This document shows, piece after piece, positions 51,375 to 59,934 of a DNA stretch of 64,000 nucleotides. A model generated the notes under the pieces. That model saw nothing but the letters and a program-made list of their open reading frames with translations. It ran no database searches and had not been told where the DNA came from. Source of the DNA: Saccharopolyspora dendranthemae (lineage in GTDB: Bacteria > Actinomycetota > Actinomycetes > Mycobacteriales > Pseudonocardiaceae). The DNA lies in NCBI RefSeq assembly GCF_007829955.1, contig NZ_VIWX01000005.1:62001-126000 (forward strand), read 5' to 3'. A program made the position numbers and the translations under genes. Each line of letters starts with the position of its first letter. Position 1 is the stretch's first letter.

Positions 51375-51695
51375 ACGGCGGCCGCGTTGTTGCGGCTGCT
51401 CGGAGTGCTCGTGGTCACCGACGTAATGGTGCGCGCCTTCGTTTCGCTACAGCGGCGAGTACCCCGCTGGCTGGTTCGTTGTCGTCATCGGCATCGCATG
51501 CGCGCCACAGCCGCCGAGCCGTTCGCTCGAGCCGCGTCGCGCCGACATGTCCGGGGCCGTCCCGCTCGGGCGCCCGTCGCCCGGATCGTGACGTTCGGGG
51601 AGCCGACCCCACGGTGTTCGACCGCGCCGTCAGGACGCCGATTGCTCCTCCGGCCGCCAGGATACCTGTTCTGAAGCCAAAACTGACGTGGCGCG
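51375..51695. other. Divergent promoter region without gene
   Basis: About 320 bases between rhlE and the ferritin-like gene. No coding frame with a ribosome site is convincing. It should hold the rhlE promoter and 5' leader, which in cold-responsive helicases is often long. Confidence 0.45.
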
Positions 51696-51701
51696 TATAA
51701 C
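51696..51701 (+). promoter_or_regulatory. -10 element for leaderless ferritin-like gene
   Basis: TATAAC, a near-consensus -10, ends six bases before the GTG at 51708, with no ribosome site. Confidence 0.6.
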
Positions 51702-51707
51702 TCGGGC

Positions 51708-52418
51708 GTGCCGACGGTTACGCTCGCAGCCATGAACGAGGCTGACCAGCGCGCCACGATGCCCGGTGAAAGTGACGAGCGTTACCAAGAAGGGGTCGTG
51801 GACCTGCTCGCGGCCCTGGCCTACGGCGAGCTGTCGGCGTTCGACCGGTTGGCCGAGGACGCGCGCACAGCTCCGACGCTGACCGGCCGGGCTGCGCTGT
51901 CGAGCATGGCGGCGGCGGAGATCGGCCACTACCGGATGCTGGAGCAGGCGCTGGCGGCCCGCGGGGTCAAGGTCGACCAGGCCATGCAGCCCTTCGCCGA
52001 GCCCTTCGAGGCGTTCAACTCCTCCACCGCGCCGCACTCGTGGCTGGAATCACTGGTCAAGGCCTACGTGGGTGACGGGCTCGCCGCGGACTTCTACCGC
52101 GAGGTCGCCGAGTGGCTGGACTCGGGCAACCGCGAGCTGGTGCTCACGGTGCTGGCCGACACCGGGCACTCCGCGTTCGCCGAGCGCGAGGTCCAGGCGG
52201 CCTGCGCGGACGACCGCTCGCTGCGCGACAAGCTCACGCTGTGGGGGCGGCGGCTGCTCGGCGAGGCGATCACCCAGGCCCAGTACGTGGTCGCCGAGCG
52301 CGACGCGCTGTCCGAGCTGATCATCACCGGGTCCGGGGACCTCACCGGCATCGGCGCCATGTTCCGGCGGCTGCAGAGCAATCACACCAAACGAATGGGC
52401 CAGCTAGGCCTGGGCTGA
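51708..52418 (+). CDS. Ferritin-like four-helix protein (Rv3210c-like)
   Basis: A 236-residue helical protein with diiron-type spacing: GELSAFDRLAEDA, AAAEIGHYRMLEQAL and a C-terminal DTGHSAFAEREV suggest a ferritin-like fold related to MiaE-type tRNA hydroxylases. The metal Glu and ExxH residues appear present. The GTG at 51708 lies six bases from a TATAAC box and is probably a leaderless start; an ATG eight codons on is the alternative. It is divergent from rhlE, as Rv3210c neighbours Rv3211. The substrate is unknown. Confidence 0.82.
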   Translation: MPTVTLAAMNEADQRATMPGESDERYQEGVVDLLAALAYGELSAFDRLAEDARTAPTLTGRAALSSMAAAEIGHYRMLEQALAARGVKVDQAMQPFAEPFEAFNSSTAPHSWLESLVKAYVGDGLAADFYREVAEWLDSGNRELVLTVLADTGHSAFAEREVQAACADDRSLRDKLTLWGRRLLGEAITQAQYVVAERDALSELIITGSGDLTGIGAMFRRLQSNHTKRMGQLGLG

Positions 52419-52475
52419 ACCTTCCCGGCAAGTCCTCGCAACACCCGCCCCCGACGCAGGGCGCTGGAGACCGAA

Positions 52476-52546
52476 TCCCAGTTTTAGTCATAACCGAGCC
52501 ATGATCATGTCCGAAATGTCCACTCAGTTTGGACTAAAACTGGGAC
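52476..52546. repeat. Family A dispersed hairpin element, copy A2
   Basis: It has the outer TCCCAGTTTTAGTC and GACTAAAACTGGGA arms and the same ATGATCATGTCCGAAATGTC core as A1 and A3. The right inner arm is altered (CACTC in place of GGCTC), which breaks the inner stem. It lies between the ferritin-like gene and DUF3107. Confidence 0.9.
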
Positions 52547-52588
52547 CTGGTGCGGCGGCGGCGGTGCCGGCCGGGGGTCCTGCGCAGG

Positions 52589-52607
52589 CATTCGCTCTGA
52601 GCGAATG
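52589..52607. repeat. Short palindrome in the A-associated module
   Basis: CATTCGCTC-T-GAGCGAATG is a perfect inverted repeat 43 bases after A2. A weaker version (GATTGCTCTGAGCGAGT) lies at a similar place after A1, and the sequences between also share GCGGTGCCG and CCGGG. Confidence 0.6.
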
Positions 52608-52686
52608 GGCAGATCCCGTGCCTCGTGGGGTGGCTGGGATAGCCTTGGCCCGTCACATCGTTTCTAGTGCCCTACGGAGGTTCGGC

Positions 52687-52914
52687 GTGGAGGTCAAGAT
52701 CGGCGTCGTGGACAGTCCGCGCGAGCTCACGGTCGACAGCGGACAGTCCCCGCAGGAGATCGAGTCGCTGGTCTCGGACGCGCTGAAGAACGACGTGAGC
52801 GTGCTGGCGCTGGACGACAACAAGGGGCGGCGCATCATCGTTCCGTCGAGCAAGATCGCCTACGTCGAGATCGGACCGGGCGACGTGCCGCGGGTGGGCT
52901 TCGGAGTCGGCTGA
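52687..52914 (+). CDS. DUF3107 protein (TB9.4/Rv3208A-like)
   Basis: A 75-residue protein, VEVKIGVVDSPRELTVDSG onward, of the DUF3107 family, an all-actinobacterial small ATP-binding-like protein of unknown role. It ends YVEIGPGDVPRVGFG. The GTG at 52687 follows GGAGG. It is in the same neighbourhood as TetR, DUF3152 and moeZ, as in mycobacteria. A convergent terminator separates it from the TetR gene. Confidence 0.93.
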   Translation: MEVKIGVVDSPRELTVDSGQSPQEIESLVSDALKNDVSVLALDDNKGRRIIVPSSKIAYVEIGPGDVPRVGFGVG

Positions 52915-52933
52915 CACCCGGATTCGAGCTGTA

Positions 52934-52969
52934 CGAGGGGCATCCCGGAGCGGTCCGGGGTGCCCCTCG
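52934..52969. terminator. Convergent terminator
   Basis: CGAGGGGCA and TGCCCCTCG with inner CCCGGA/TCCGGG form a 15-pair stem around GCGG between the DUF3107 and TetR stops. It can serve both strands. Confidence 0.8.
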
Positions 52970-52975
52970 ACGCGT

Positions 52976-53719
52976 TCAGCCCAGGTCCTGGTCCTCGACG
53001 GCCTCCAGGTGCGTGTCGTCGAGGAGGTCGAGGTTCTCGTCGGGGTCGAGGGTCAGGCCCGCCGAGCGCAGCACGCCGTCGATGGCCGACCAGATGACCT
53101 GCGCCAGGTAGGTGATGAGGTCGTCGCGGCTCATCGTCTGGCGGTCCAGCCACCAGTCACCGCTGGCCTGCACGAGTCCGACCAGCCCGTGGCTCCACAC
53201 CTCGATGCCGCCGGAGTCCAGGCCCAGCGCGCGCATGTAGCGGCCGAGCAGCCGGGTCAGCGAGTTGGCGATGACGGTCTTCTCGTGGGACACCGGGTCG
53301 CTGGCGACCGGCCGGTCGGTGAAGTTGCGCTGCACGACGAACCGGTAGAGGTCCGGGTACTCCTCGATGACGCTCAAGTAGGCCTCGAGCAGTCGGCGGA
53401 TGAGCTCGTTGGCGGAGCCGTTGATCCGGAACAGCGGTGCGAGCCGCTCCATCAGCAGGGTGGTGCCCCACTCGCCGACGGCGACGTAGAGGTCGCTCTT
53501 GTCGCTGAAATGCCGGTAGAGCACGGGTTTGCTGACGCCGGCCTCGGCCGCGATGTCGTCCATGCCGACGTCGGCGCCGTGCGCGCCGATGGCGCGGACC
53601 GCCGCCTGGACGAGTTCGGCGCGTCGGGCCAGGCGGTGCTCCCGCCATCGCTCCTTGCGGGCGTCGCCCTTGTGCTCGTCGTTCCGGGCGGCCTTGACAT
53701 GTCGGGAACCGTGGCTCAC
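52976..53719 (-). CDS. TetR family regulator 1
   Basis: A 247-residue repressor. A basic N-terminus precedes the helix-turn-helix VGMDDIAAEAGVSKPVLYRHFSDKSDLYVAV, and a long helical ligand domain follows. I start at the GTG at 53719; a GTG at 53752 would run through the inverted repeat in the shared promoter. TAACCT seven to eight bases upstream suggests leaderless initiation. It is divergent from an alpha/beta hydrolase gene across 52 bp containing GTTACTGAAGGTAAC, its likely operator. The ligand is probably an acyl or ester compound related to that hydrolase, by inference. Confidence 0.88.
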   Translation of the reverse strand: MSHGSRHVKAARNDEHKGDARKERWREHRLARRAELVQAAVRAIGAHGADVGMDDIAAEAGVSKPVLYRHFSDKSDLYVAVGEWGTTLLMERLAPLFRINGSANELIRRLLEAYLSVIEEYPDLYRFVVQRNFTDRPVASDPVSHEKTVIANSLTRLLGRYMRALGLDSGGIEVWSHGLVGLVQASGDWWLDRQTMSRDDLITYLAQVIWSAIDGVLRSAGLTLDPDENLDLLDDTHLEAVEDQDLG

Positions 53720-53735
53720 GCTACCCGAGGTTACT

Positions 53736-53750
53736 GTTACTGAAGGTAAC
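53736..53750. promoter_or_regulatory. Likely TetR operator
   Basis: GTTAC-TGAAG-GTAAC is a perfect inverted repeat, preceded by a further TTACTG half-site, between the divergent TetR and alpha/beta-hydrolase starts. Confidence 0.6.
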
Positions 53751-53771
53751 ACGCAAATTCATGGAGTTCCA

Positions 53772-54653
53772 GTGCAGACGATCACTCGCCCCGAGTTCAT
53801 CACCAGCGACGGCGCGCAGCTGCGGCTGATCGACGAGGGTCCTGCGGACGCGCCGGTCACCGTGCTGTTCGTGCACGGCTGGACGCTGAGCAAGCACAGC
53901 TGGGACCGCATCGCCGCCGGGTTGCCTGCGGCGGCCGGGCGCAACGTGCGCACGCTGCGCTTCGACCTGCGCGGCCACGGGGCTAGCAGGCCGGCCGAAC
54001 CGGGTGAGGCCACCATCGCGCGTTGCGCTGAAGACCTCGCGGAGATCATCGCAGACCGGGTTCCGGCGGGGCCGATCGTGCTGGCGGGGCACTCGATGGG
54101 CGGCATGGCGATCATGGCGCTCGCCGAGCAGCACCCGCAGGTGTTCGACCGCGTTCGCGGGGTGGCGCTCGTGGCGACCTCGTCGGGGGACCTGGCCGCT
54201 CCCAGCTTCGGTCTGCCCCAGCGGGGTTCGGACGTGTTCAACGCCGGTGAGCGGGCGCTGCGCCGCTACCTGGCGAGCTCCGGAGCGAAGCGGGTCAGCG
54301 GTGCCTCTGCCTGGTTGCGCCCCGGCGTTCGGTGGCTGCTGTTCGGCAAGCAGGCCGCGCGCGAGGACGTCGCCGCGACGGCGTCCTGGCTGGCCACCTG
54401 CCACCCGAAGAACATGGCCGCCTACCGGGAATCGCTCGCGGTGCACGAGCGGGCGGAGGCGCTGGCCAGGCTCAACGAGGTTCCCACGCTGGTCCTCGCG
54501 GGCCTCTCGGACAGGCTGACGCCCAAGGACCACGCGGACAAGATCGCCCGAGCCCTGCCGAACGCCCGGTTCTACCTCTACCCGGGCGCCGGCCACATGC
54601 TGCCGCTGGAGCGCACCGCCGAGATCACCACCCGGATCGCCACGCTCCTGTAG
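53772..54653 (+). CDS. Alpha/beta hydrolase (LipV-like)
   Basis: A 293-residue alpha/beta hydrolase. The oxyanion segment FVHGWTLSKHSW, the nucleophile elbow GHSMGG at about residue 110, and GAGHMLP with the catalytic histidine near the C-terminus are visible. The GTG at 53772 follows GGAG at five bases. It is divergent from TetR 1 and tail-to-tail with TetR 2. The family includes esterases and epoxide hydrolases. The M. tuberculosis equivalent nearby is LipV (Rv3203), though order is not identical. The substrate is unknown. Confidence 0.88.
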   Translation: MQTITRPEFITSDGAQLRLIDEGPADAPVTVLFVHGWTLSKHSWDRIAAGLPAAAGRNVRTLRFDLRGHGASRPAEPGEATIARCAEDLAEIIADRVPAGPIVLAGHSMGGMAIMALAEQHPQVFDRVRGVALVATSSGDLAAPSFGLPQRGSDVFNAGERALRRYLASSGAKRVSGASAWLRPGVRWLLFGKQAAREDVAATASWLATCHPKNMAAYRESLAVHERAEALARLNEVPTLVLAGLSDRLTPKDHADKIARALPNARFYLYPGAGHMLPLERTAEITTRIATLL

Positions 54654-54659
54654 GGCGGG

Positions 54660-55280
54660 TCAGGAGTTCTGGAGCGGGAAGCCCGCGAGCCCCTTCCAGG
54701 CGAGGGTCGACATCAGGTTGATGGCCTCGTCGCGGGGGATCTTCTGCGTCTCGTCGAGCCAGTCCCGGGCGGTGACCTGGGCGAGGCCGACGAGGCCCAC
54801 CGCGAGCAGGCGGGCGCGGTCGGCGTCCAGGCCGGCGTCGGCCGTGACCGCGTCGGTGATCGCGTCGATGCAACCCGAGAGCGAGCTCTCGACGGCCTTC
54901 TCCACCGCGGGCTCACCGCGCAGGTCGGACTCGAACACCAGCCGGAAGGCCTGGTCCTCGCTGGCCACGAACTCGTAGAAGGCGCCGATCGCGGCGCGAA
55001 CCCGGAGCTTGTTGTCGGTGGTCGACTCGATCGCCTTGCGGACCCGCCGGACCAGCTCGTTGCCGTGGGTCTCCAGCAGCGCCAGGTACAGCTCGAGCTT
55101 GCCGGGGAAGTGCTGGTAGAGGACCGGTTTGCTGACTCCGGCGCGCTCGGCGATGTCGTCCATCGCCGCAGCGTGGTAGCCGTTGTGCACGAACACGTAC
55201 TGCGCCGCTTCGAGCAGCTGCGCCCGTCGCGCGTCGCGGGGCAACCGGATTCCCTTGTTCGGCTGCGCGGTCCCGGTCAT
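54660..55280 (-). CDS. TetR family regulator 2 (Rv3208-like)
   Basis: A 206-residue repressor with the N-terminal helix-turn-helix AAAMDDIAERAGVSKPVLYQHFPGKLELYLAL and a helical C-terminal domain (YEFVASEDQAFRLVFESDLRGEPAVEKAV). The HTH is close to that of TetR 1, so the operators may be alike. It is divergent from another alpha/beta hydrolase gene, with TACT-CGCC-AGTA between. Its presence near DUF3107 and DUF3152 matches Rv3208. Confidence 0.9.
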   Translation of the reverse strand: MTGTAQPNKGIRLPRDARRAQLLEAAQYVFVHNGYHAAAMDDIAERAGVSKPVLYQHFPGKLELYLALLETHGNELVRRVRKAIESTTDNKLRVRAAIGAFYEFVASEDQAFRLVFESDLRGEPAVEKAVESSLSGCIDAITDAVTADAGLDADRARLLAVGLVGLAQVTARDWLDETQKIPRDEAINLMSTLAWKGLAGFPLQNS

Positions 55281-55339
55281 CCTCGCCTCTTCCTTCTGCC
55301 GCGATCGGTGGCCATGCAGCCCCCAAACTTCCCCGACTC

Positions 55340-55351
55340 TACTCGCCAGTA
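55340..55351. promoter_or_regulatory. Candidate operator for TetR 2
   Basis: TACT-CGCC-AGTA is an inverted repeat 60 bases before the TetR 2 start and 47 before the hydrolase. It resembles the site of TetR 1 in its TTACT half-sites. Confidence 0.5.
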
Positions 55352-55397
55352 AAGGCGCCTACCGCAATCCGCCCGGTTCGGGCTGCATCCTGTACCG

Positions 55398-56426
55398 ATG
55401 ACGACGCGTGCGACCGACCTGAACCTGCACCGGGCGACCCGGCGGAACCGGCTGGATCGCGACGCCCTGACCCGGGTGCCGCTGGTCGACGGCCTGCCGG
55501 AGCTGGACCTCCACCTGCTCCCGCCGGCAGGCCGTCAGGTCGACCTGCCCGCAGGGCCGGAGTGCGGTCCCGCTCAGGTGCACGTGCGCGAGACAACCGG
55601 GCCGCCTGGCGCGGAGACCGCTGTTCACCTGCACGGACTCGCCGGTTCGTCGACGAACTGGACGGACCTCTCCGCGCAGCTCTCGGGCACGCTGCGCAGC
55701 GTCGCCGTCGACCTGCCCGGTTTCGGCCGCTCCCGGCCCCCGGCCGGTTTCGGTTACACGCGCCAGGAGAACGCCGACCTGATCATCCGGCTGCTGGTCG
55801 AGCTGGGTGCCGGCGCGGTGCACCTGACCGGCAACTCCTTCGGCGCGGCCGTGGCCACCGAGGTCGCCGCGCGCCGGCCCGACCTGGTCAACACGCTGAC
55901 GCTGATCTCCCCGGCGATGCCGGACCTGCGGCCGAGCCCGAAGCGGATCTCCGACCCGCGCCTGGCGCTCGCGCTGCTGCCGGTGATCGGACCGCCGACC
56001 CGCCGCAGGCTGGCCGAGGTCACCCCCAGGGAGCGCGCCGAGCAGCTGCTCCGGGTGTGCTTCGCCGAACCGGACCTCGTCCCGCCGCACCGCTTGGACG
56101 AGGCGGCCGAGGAGTTCGCCGAGCGCGCGGGGCTGCCGTGGGCCACCGTCGCCTTGGCCACGACCACGGTCGAGCTGATGCGTTCGTGGGTGGTCGCGCC
56201 CTCGCGCTCGCTGTGGCGGCTGCTGCCTCGAGTCGACACCCCTGCTCTGGTGATTTGGGGTGACAACGATCGGGTGGTTTCGGTCCGCAAGGCACCACGC
56301 ACGGCGACTCTGCTCCCGCGCGGGCGGTTGCTCGTGCTGCCGCGCACCGGCCACGTCGCCCAGATGGAGAGGCCCGCGATGGTCGCCCGCGCCGTCCTGG
56401 GACTGGCCCTCTCCAGCACCTGGTGA
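55398..56426 (+). CDS. Alpha/beta hydrolase 2
   Basis: A 342-residue hydrolase with an extended, basic N-terminus of about 70 residues. The oxyanion region HLHGLAGSSTNW, the nucleophile elbow GNSFGAAV at about 147, the acid in VIWGDNDRV and GHVAQMERP with the catalytic His complete the triad. The ATG at 55398 is the first base set after the divergent promoter of TetR 2. It is probably regulated by that TetR. The substrate is unknown. Confidence 0.88.
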   Translation: MTTRATDLNLHRATRRNRLDRDALTRVPLVDGLPELDLHLLPPAGRQVDLPAGPECGPAQVHVRETTGPPGAETAVHLHGLAGSSTNWTDLSAQLSGTLRSVAVDLPGFGRSRPPAGFGYTRQENADLIIRLLVELGAGAVHLTGNSFGAAVATEVAARRPDLVNTLTLISPAMPDLRPSPKRISDPRLALALLPVIGPPTRRRLAEVTPRERAEQLLRVCFAEPDLVPPHRLDEAAEEFAERAGLPWATVALATTTVELMRSWVVAPSRSLWRLLPRVDTPALVIWGDNDRVVSVRKAPRTATLLPRGRLLVLPRTGHVAQMERPAMVARAVLGLALSSTW

Positions 56427-56582
56427 CTCGACGTCGTCGGCGCGCGGGCTCGCGGCGGGTGCGCACTGGCAACACCGGCCCGAAACGACTTCTTACGCAA
56501 CAAGGGTGATCTTTTCCGCGCTGCTCACCCCGAGTGGTCGGTGTGACGGAGTTGGCTGGTCGGGCTGTGGCACGCTAGTGGG

Positions 56583-57626
56583 GTGACCCGCCCGCCGCAG
56601 CCCTCCCGCGACCCCGCGGAAGACCGCCATCCGGCGGATCATTCCGCGCGTGAGTCCCGTGGGCTCGCGGACCGTCCCCGCAAGCGCGGGGAGGCGCCCG
56701 GCGACGAGCCGCTCGCCGCGTCCTGGACACCGGACAAGCCGGAGGGCAACTACCGGGCCCGGCACCGCAAGAGCGTTCTGGGGCGCTACGGCTGGCGGGT
56801 CTACGCGCTGCCGTTGCTGGTGGTCATCACGGCTCTCGCGGTCCTGCAGACCGTGCGGCCGGGCGACGTCAACGCCGCGTTGACCGGACCGCCGCCGATC
56901 GCCGAGCAGGGACCTGGCGAGCCGGTCGTGCGCGAGGCGCCGCCGAGCCAGACCTACCCGGTCAACATGTTCTCCGCCGACCTGCCGCCGGGCGGGCCGG
57001 TCCCGGAGACCGGTGCCCGCACCTTCCAGGTGCTGCCGGGCTCCTCGCCGGTCGTGGGGGCCGGCCAGCTCTACCGCTACAGCGTGGAGGTCGAGGTCGG
57101 CGTGGAGCTGCCGGACCCGAACGCCGAGTTCGGCAACCTGGTGCAGTCGACGCTGTCGGATCCGCGCAGCTGGACGAACCCGCAGGCGGGCGGCATCTCG
57201 TTGCAGCGCGTCGATGCGAACACCGGTCAGCCGGACTTCCGGGTGATCCTGGTGAGCCAGCAGACGGCCCGCGAAGCCTGCGACTACACCGACGGCGTGC
57301 CCTACGACAGCTCGTGCCGCAAGGGCGACATGGTCTACCTCAACGCGGCTCGCTGGGTGCGGGGCGCGGTGTCGTTCGAAGGTGACATCGGCAACTACCG
57401 CCGGTACGCCATCAACCATGAGGTCGGCCACGTCTTCGGCAACAAGCACGTCGGGTGCCCGGGGCAGGGAGCGCTGGCGCCGGTGATGATGCAGCAGACG
57501 TTCAGCGTCGCCAACAACGAGCTGCACGACCTCAACCAGGTCGCCGACCAGGGCACCTCGATTGACTCGGACGGGTTCGTCTGCCGCCCCAACGCCTGGC
57601 CCTTCCCGGTCGCGCCCGGCTTCTAG
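56583..57626 (+). CDS. DUF3152 membrane-anchored metallopeptidase-like protein (Rv3207c-like)
   Basis: A 347-residue protein. About 70 polar cytoplasmic residues precede one membrane helix (WRVYALPLLVVITALAVLQTV). The outer domain belongs to DUF3152 and contains the zincin motif HEVGHVFGNKH starting at His279, an extended HExxHxxGxxH-like site, so a metallopeptidase is plausible. Cysteines in REACDYTDGVPYDSSC and CPGQG, FVCRP may pair. It precedes moeZ as Rv3207c precedes Rv3206c. Confidence 0.9.
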   Translation: MTRPPQPSRDPAEDRHPADHSARESRGLADRPRKRGEAPGDEPLAASWTPDKPEGNYRARHRKSVLGRYGWRVYALPLLVVITALAVLQTVRPGDVNAALTGPPPIAEQGPGEPVVREAPPSQTYPVNMFSADLPPGGPVPETGARTFQVLPGSSPVVGAGQLYRYSVEVEVGVELPDPNAEFGNLVQSTLSDPRSWTNPQAGGISLQRVDANTGQPDFRVILVSQQTAREACDYTDGVPYDSSCRKGDMVYLNAARWVRGAVSFEGDIGNYRRYAINHEVGHVFGNKHVGCPGQGALAPVMMQQTFSVANNELHDLNQVADQGTSIDSDGFVCRPNAWPFPVAPGF

Positions 57627-57803
57627 GCGCGCCCGCACGACCGGCCCGGGCGTCCCGGATGCTGGGAGTAGTTTGGGTTGGGGAATCGGATCGTTCAGGC
57701 TTGCGTTGCAGATTCCGTGTTACCCGTTGGGAACACGAGGACGCTTTTGAGGCATCGGCCGCTCTCGCAGCGAGCGGTGCCGCCACCAGAGGAGGAGCTG
57801 GGA

Positions 57804-58976
57804 ATGTCCGGCGCAACGTCGCTACCGCCGCTGGTCGAGCCGGCGTCGGAGCTGACCAAGGAAGAGGTCGCGCGCTACAGCCGCCACCTGATCATCCCGG
57901 ACGTCGGGATGGACGGGCAGAAGCGGCTGAAGAACGCCAAGGTCCTGGTGGTCGGCGCCGGCGGGCTCGGTAGCCCGGCGCTTCTGTACTTGGCCGCCGC
58001 GGGCGTCGGCACGCTCGGCATCGTCGAGTTCGACGAGGTCGACGAGTCGAACCTGCACCGCCAGATCATCCACGGTCAGTCCGACCTGGGCCGCTCCAAG
58101 GCGGACTCGGCGAAGGACTCGATCGCCGAGGTCAACCCCTACGTCCAGGTCAACCTGCACAAGACGCACCTGACCTCGGACAACGCCCTCGACATCTTCC
58201 GCGACTACGACCTGATCCTGGACGGCACGGACAACTTCGCCACCCGGTACCTGGTCAACGACGCCGCGGTGCTGTCGGGCAAGCCGTACGTGTGGGGCTC
58301 GATCTTCCGCTTCGAGGGCCAGGCCAGCGTGTTCTGGGCCGAGCACGGGCCGCAGTACCGCGACCTCTACCCCGAGCCGCCGCCGCCCGGCATGGTGCCG
58401 TCCTGCGCCGAGGGCGGTGTGCTGGGCGTGCTGTGCGCCTCCATCGGTTCGATCATGGTCAACGAGGCCATCAAGCTGATCACCGGCATCGGTGAGACCC
58501 TGCTGGGCCGGCTGATGATCTACGACGCGCTGGAGATGAGCTACCGCACCGTCAAGATCCGCAAGGACCCGAACGGCGAGCCGATCGAGGGGCTGATCGA
58601 CTACGAGGCGTTCTGCGGTGCGGTCTCCGACGACGCGCAGCAGGCGGCGGTGAACTCGACGATCACCCCGCAGGAGCTCAAGGAGAAGTTCGATCGCGGC
58701 GACAAGTTCGAGCTGATCGACGTCCGCGAGCCGCACGAGTACGAGATCGTCAAGATCGACGGCTCGAAGCTCATCCCGAAGGACCGCATCCTCTCCGGTG
58801 ACGCGCTGTCCGAACTGCCGCAGGACCGCCAGATCGTCCTGCACTGCAAGTCCGGCGGCCGTTCCGCGGAGGCGCTGGCGGCGCTGCACAAGGCCGGTTT
58901 CGCCGACGCCGTGCACGTCGGCGGCGGTGTCCTGGGCTGGGCCAACCAGGTCGACAAGAGCCTGCCGACCTACTGA
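57804..58976 (+). CDS. moeZ: MoeZ: ThiF/MoeB adenylyltransferase-sulphurtransferase
   Basis: A 390-residue fusion. The N-terminal E1-like domain (VLVVGAGGLGSPALLYLAAAGVGTLGIVE, DGTDNFATRYLVND) adenylates the C-terminus of a sulphur-carrier protein. The C-terminal rhodanese domain carries the persulphide cysteine Cys348 in LHCKSGGRSAEA. MoeZ proteins supply sulphur for molybdopterin, thiamine-like and cysteine (CysO) pathways in actinobacteria. The ATG at 57804 follows GGAGGAG; an upstream in-frame extension to 57678 is unlikely. A strong terminator follows. Confidence 0.95.
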   Translation: MSGATSLPPLVEPASELTKEEVARYSRHLIIPDVGMDGQKRLKNAKVLVVGAGGLGSPALLYLAAAGVGTLGIVEFDEVDESNLHRQIIHGQSDLGRSKADSAKDSIAEVNPYVQVNLHKTHLTSDNALDIFRDYDLILDGTDNFATRYLVNDAAVLSGKPYVWGSIFRFEGQASVFWAEHGPQYRDLYPEPPPPGMVPSCAEGGVLGVLCASIGSIMVNEAIKLITGIGETLLGRLMIYDALEMSYRTVKIRKDPNGEPIEGLIDYEAFCGAVSDDAQQAAVNSTITPQELKEKFDRGDKFELIDVREPHEYEIVKIDGSKLIPKDRILSGDALSELPQDRQIVLHCKSGGRSAEALAALHKAGFADAVHVGGGVLGWANQVDKSLPTY

Positions 58977-58991
58977 TCGCAGTCATCGAGG

Positions 58992-59027
58992 GCGGTGCGC
59001 CGGTTTTCCGACCGGCGCACCGCTTTT
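58992..59027 (+). terminator. Intrinsic terminator after moeZ
   Basis: GCGGTGCGCCGGT pairs perfectly with ACCGGCGCACCGC over 13 pairs around TTTCCG, followed by TTTT. It is the clearest factor-independent terminator in the window. Confidence 0.9.
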
Positions 59028-59071
59028 GCGTAGATGCGGAGTGCCTGCTGCCTAATCGCCGATCTTCGAGG

Positions 59072-59077
59072 TAGCGT
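59072..59077 (+). promoter_or_regulatory. -10 element for leaderless gene at 59085
   Basis: TAGCGT is exactly seven bases before the GTG at 59085, with no ribosome site between terminator and start. Confidence 0.5.
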
Positions 59078-59084
59078 CTGCCGC

Positions 59085-59882
59085 GTGAGTGCTACGCCGG
59101 AGCCGCCACCGCCGCACGTGTGCGCGGCGTTCGGGGCGCGAGTCGAAGAGCCCGAGGCCCTGGACGGCGCGGTCGCCTGGCGTTGCGGCGAGATCGTGCT
59201 CAAGCCCGCGGCCAACACCGCGGAGGCCGCGTGGGTCGCGCAGACCCTCGACGTGCTGGAACCTGACGACGTCCGGATCTCGCGCCCGGTGAGGTCGACG
59301 GACGGGCGCTGGGTGGTGTCCGGCTGGTCGGCGAGCCGCGATGTCATGGGCCGTCCCGAACCGCGCCACGACGAGGTCGTGGCCATGTCGCTGCGGCTGC
59401 ACGCCGCGAGCAGGTACGTGGCCCGCCCGAGGTTCCTCCAGCTGCGCCAGGACATCTACGCGCTGGCCGACCGGATGGCCTGGGGCGAAGAGGACTACGT
59501 GCTGCCGCAGGAGAAGGGCGGTCGTCTCTACGACGTGCTGGCCGGTTCGCGGCGCCAGGTGCAGCTGCAACCGCAGGTGGTGCACGGCGACCTGTTCGGC
59601 AACGTGCTCTTCGCCGGCGACGCCTCACCCGGCGTGATCGACTTCAACGCCTACTGGCGGCCCGCCGAGTGGGCCGCGGCCGTGGTGGTCGTGGATTCGC
59701 TGGCCTGGGGCGGAGCGGATCCGGCCATCGTGGAGCGCTGGTCGCACCTGACCGACTGGCCGCAGGCCCTGTTGCGCGCCTTGCTGTTCCGGCTCTCGGT
59801 GCACGCGCTGCACCCGCGCTCCAACGCCAAGACGCTGACCGGTTTGGAACGCGCCTCGCAGATGGTGCTCGAAGTTCTCTGA
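59085..59882 (+). CDS. TIGR02569-type kinase-like protein (Rv3205c-like)
   Basis: A 265-residue protein of an actinobacterial family with an aminoglycoside-phosphotransferase-like fold. The catalytic loop HGDLFGNVLF starts at His167, and GVIDFNAYWRP supplies the DF/metal segment. The N-lobe is short and divergent (VAWRCGEIVLKPAANTAEAAWVA). It probably phosphorylates a small molecule. It is transcribed from its own leaderless promoter right after the moeZ terminator. The mycobacterial relative is Rv3205c, next to moeB/moeZ (Rv3206c). Confidence 0.85.
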   Translation: MSATPEPPPPHVCAAFGARVEEPEALDGAVAWRCGEIVLKPAANTAEAAWVAQTLDVLEPDDVRISRPVRSTDGRWVVSGWSASRDVMGRPEPRHDEVVAMSLRLHAASRYVARPRFLQLRQDIYALADRMAWGEEDYVLPQEKGGRLYDVLAGSRRQVQLQPQVVHGDLFGNVLFAGDASPGVIDFNAYWRPAEWAAAVVVVDSLAWGGADPAIVERWSHLTDWPQALLRALLFRLSVHALHPRSNAKTLTGLERASQMVLEVL

Positions 59883-59934
59883 CCTGGTCGCTCCGGCCTC
59901 GGTCGGCGCTCGCTCGCTGTGTGACGATGGGCGC

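Noticed and set aside
52501..52914. Longer start for DUF3107 inside repeat A2 (MIMSEMS...)
   Set aside because: The extra residues are translated repeat; GGAGG before the GTG at 52687 gives the family's normal N-terminus.
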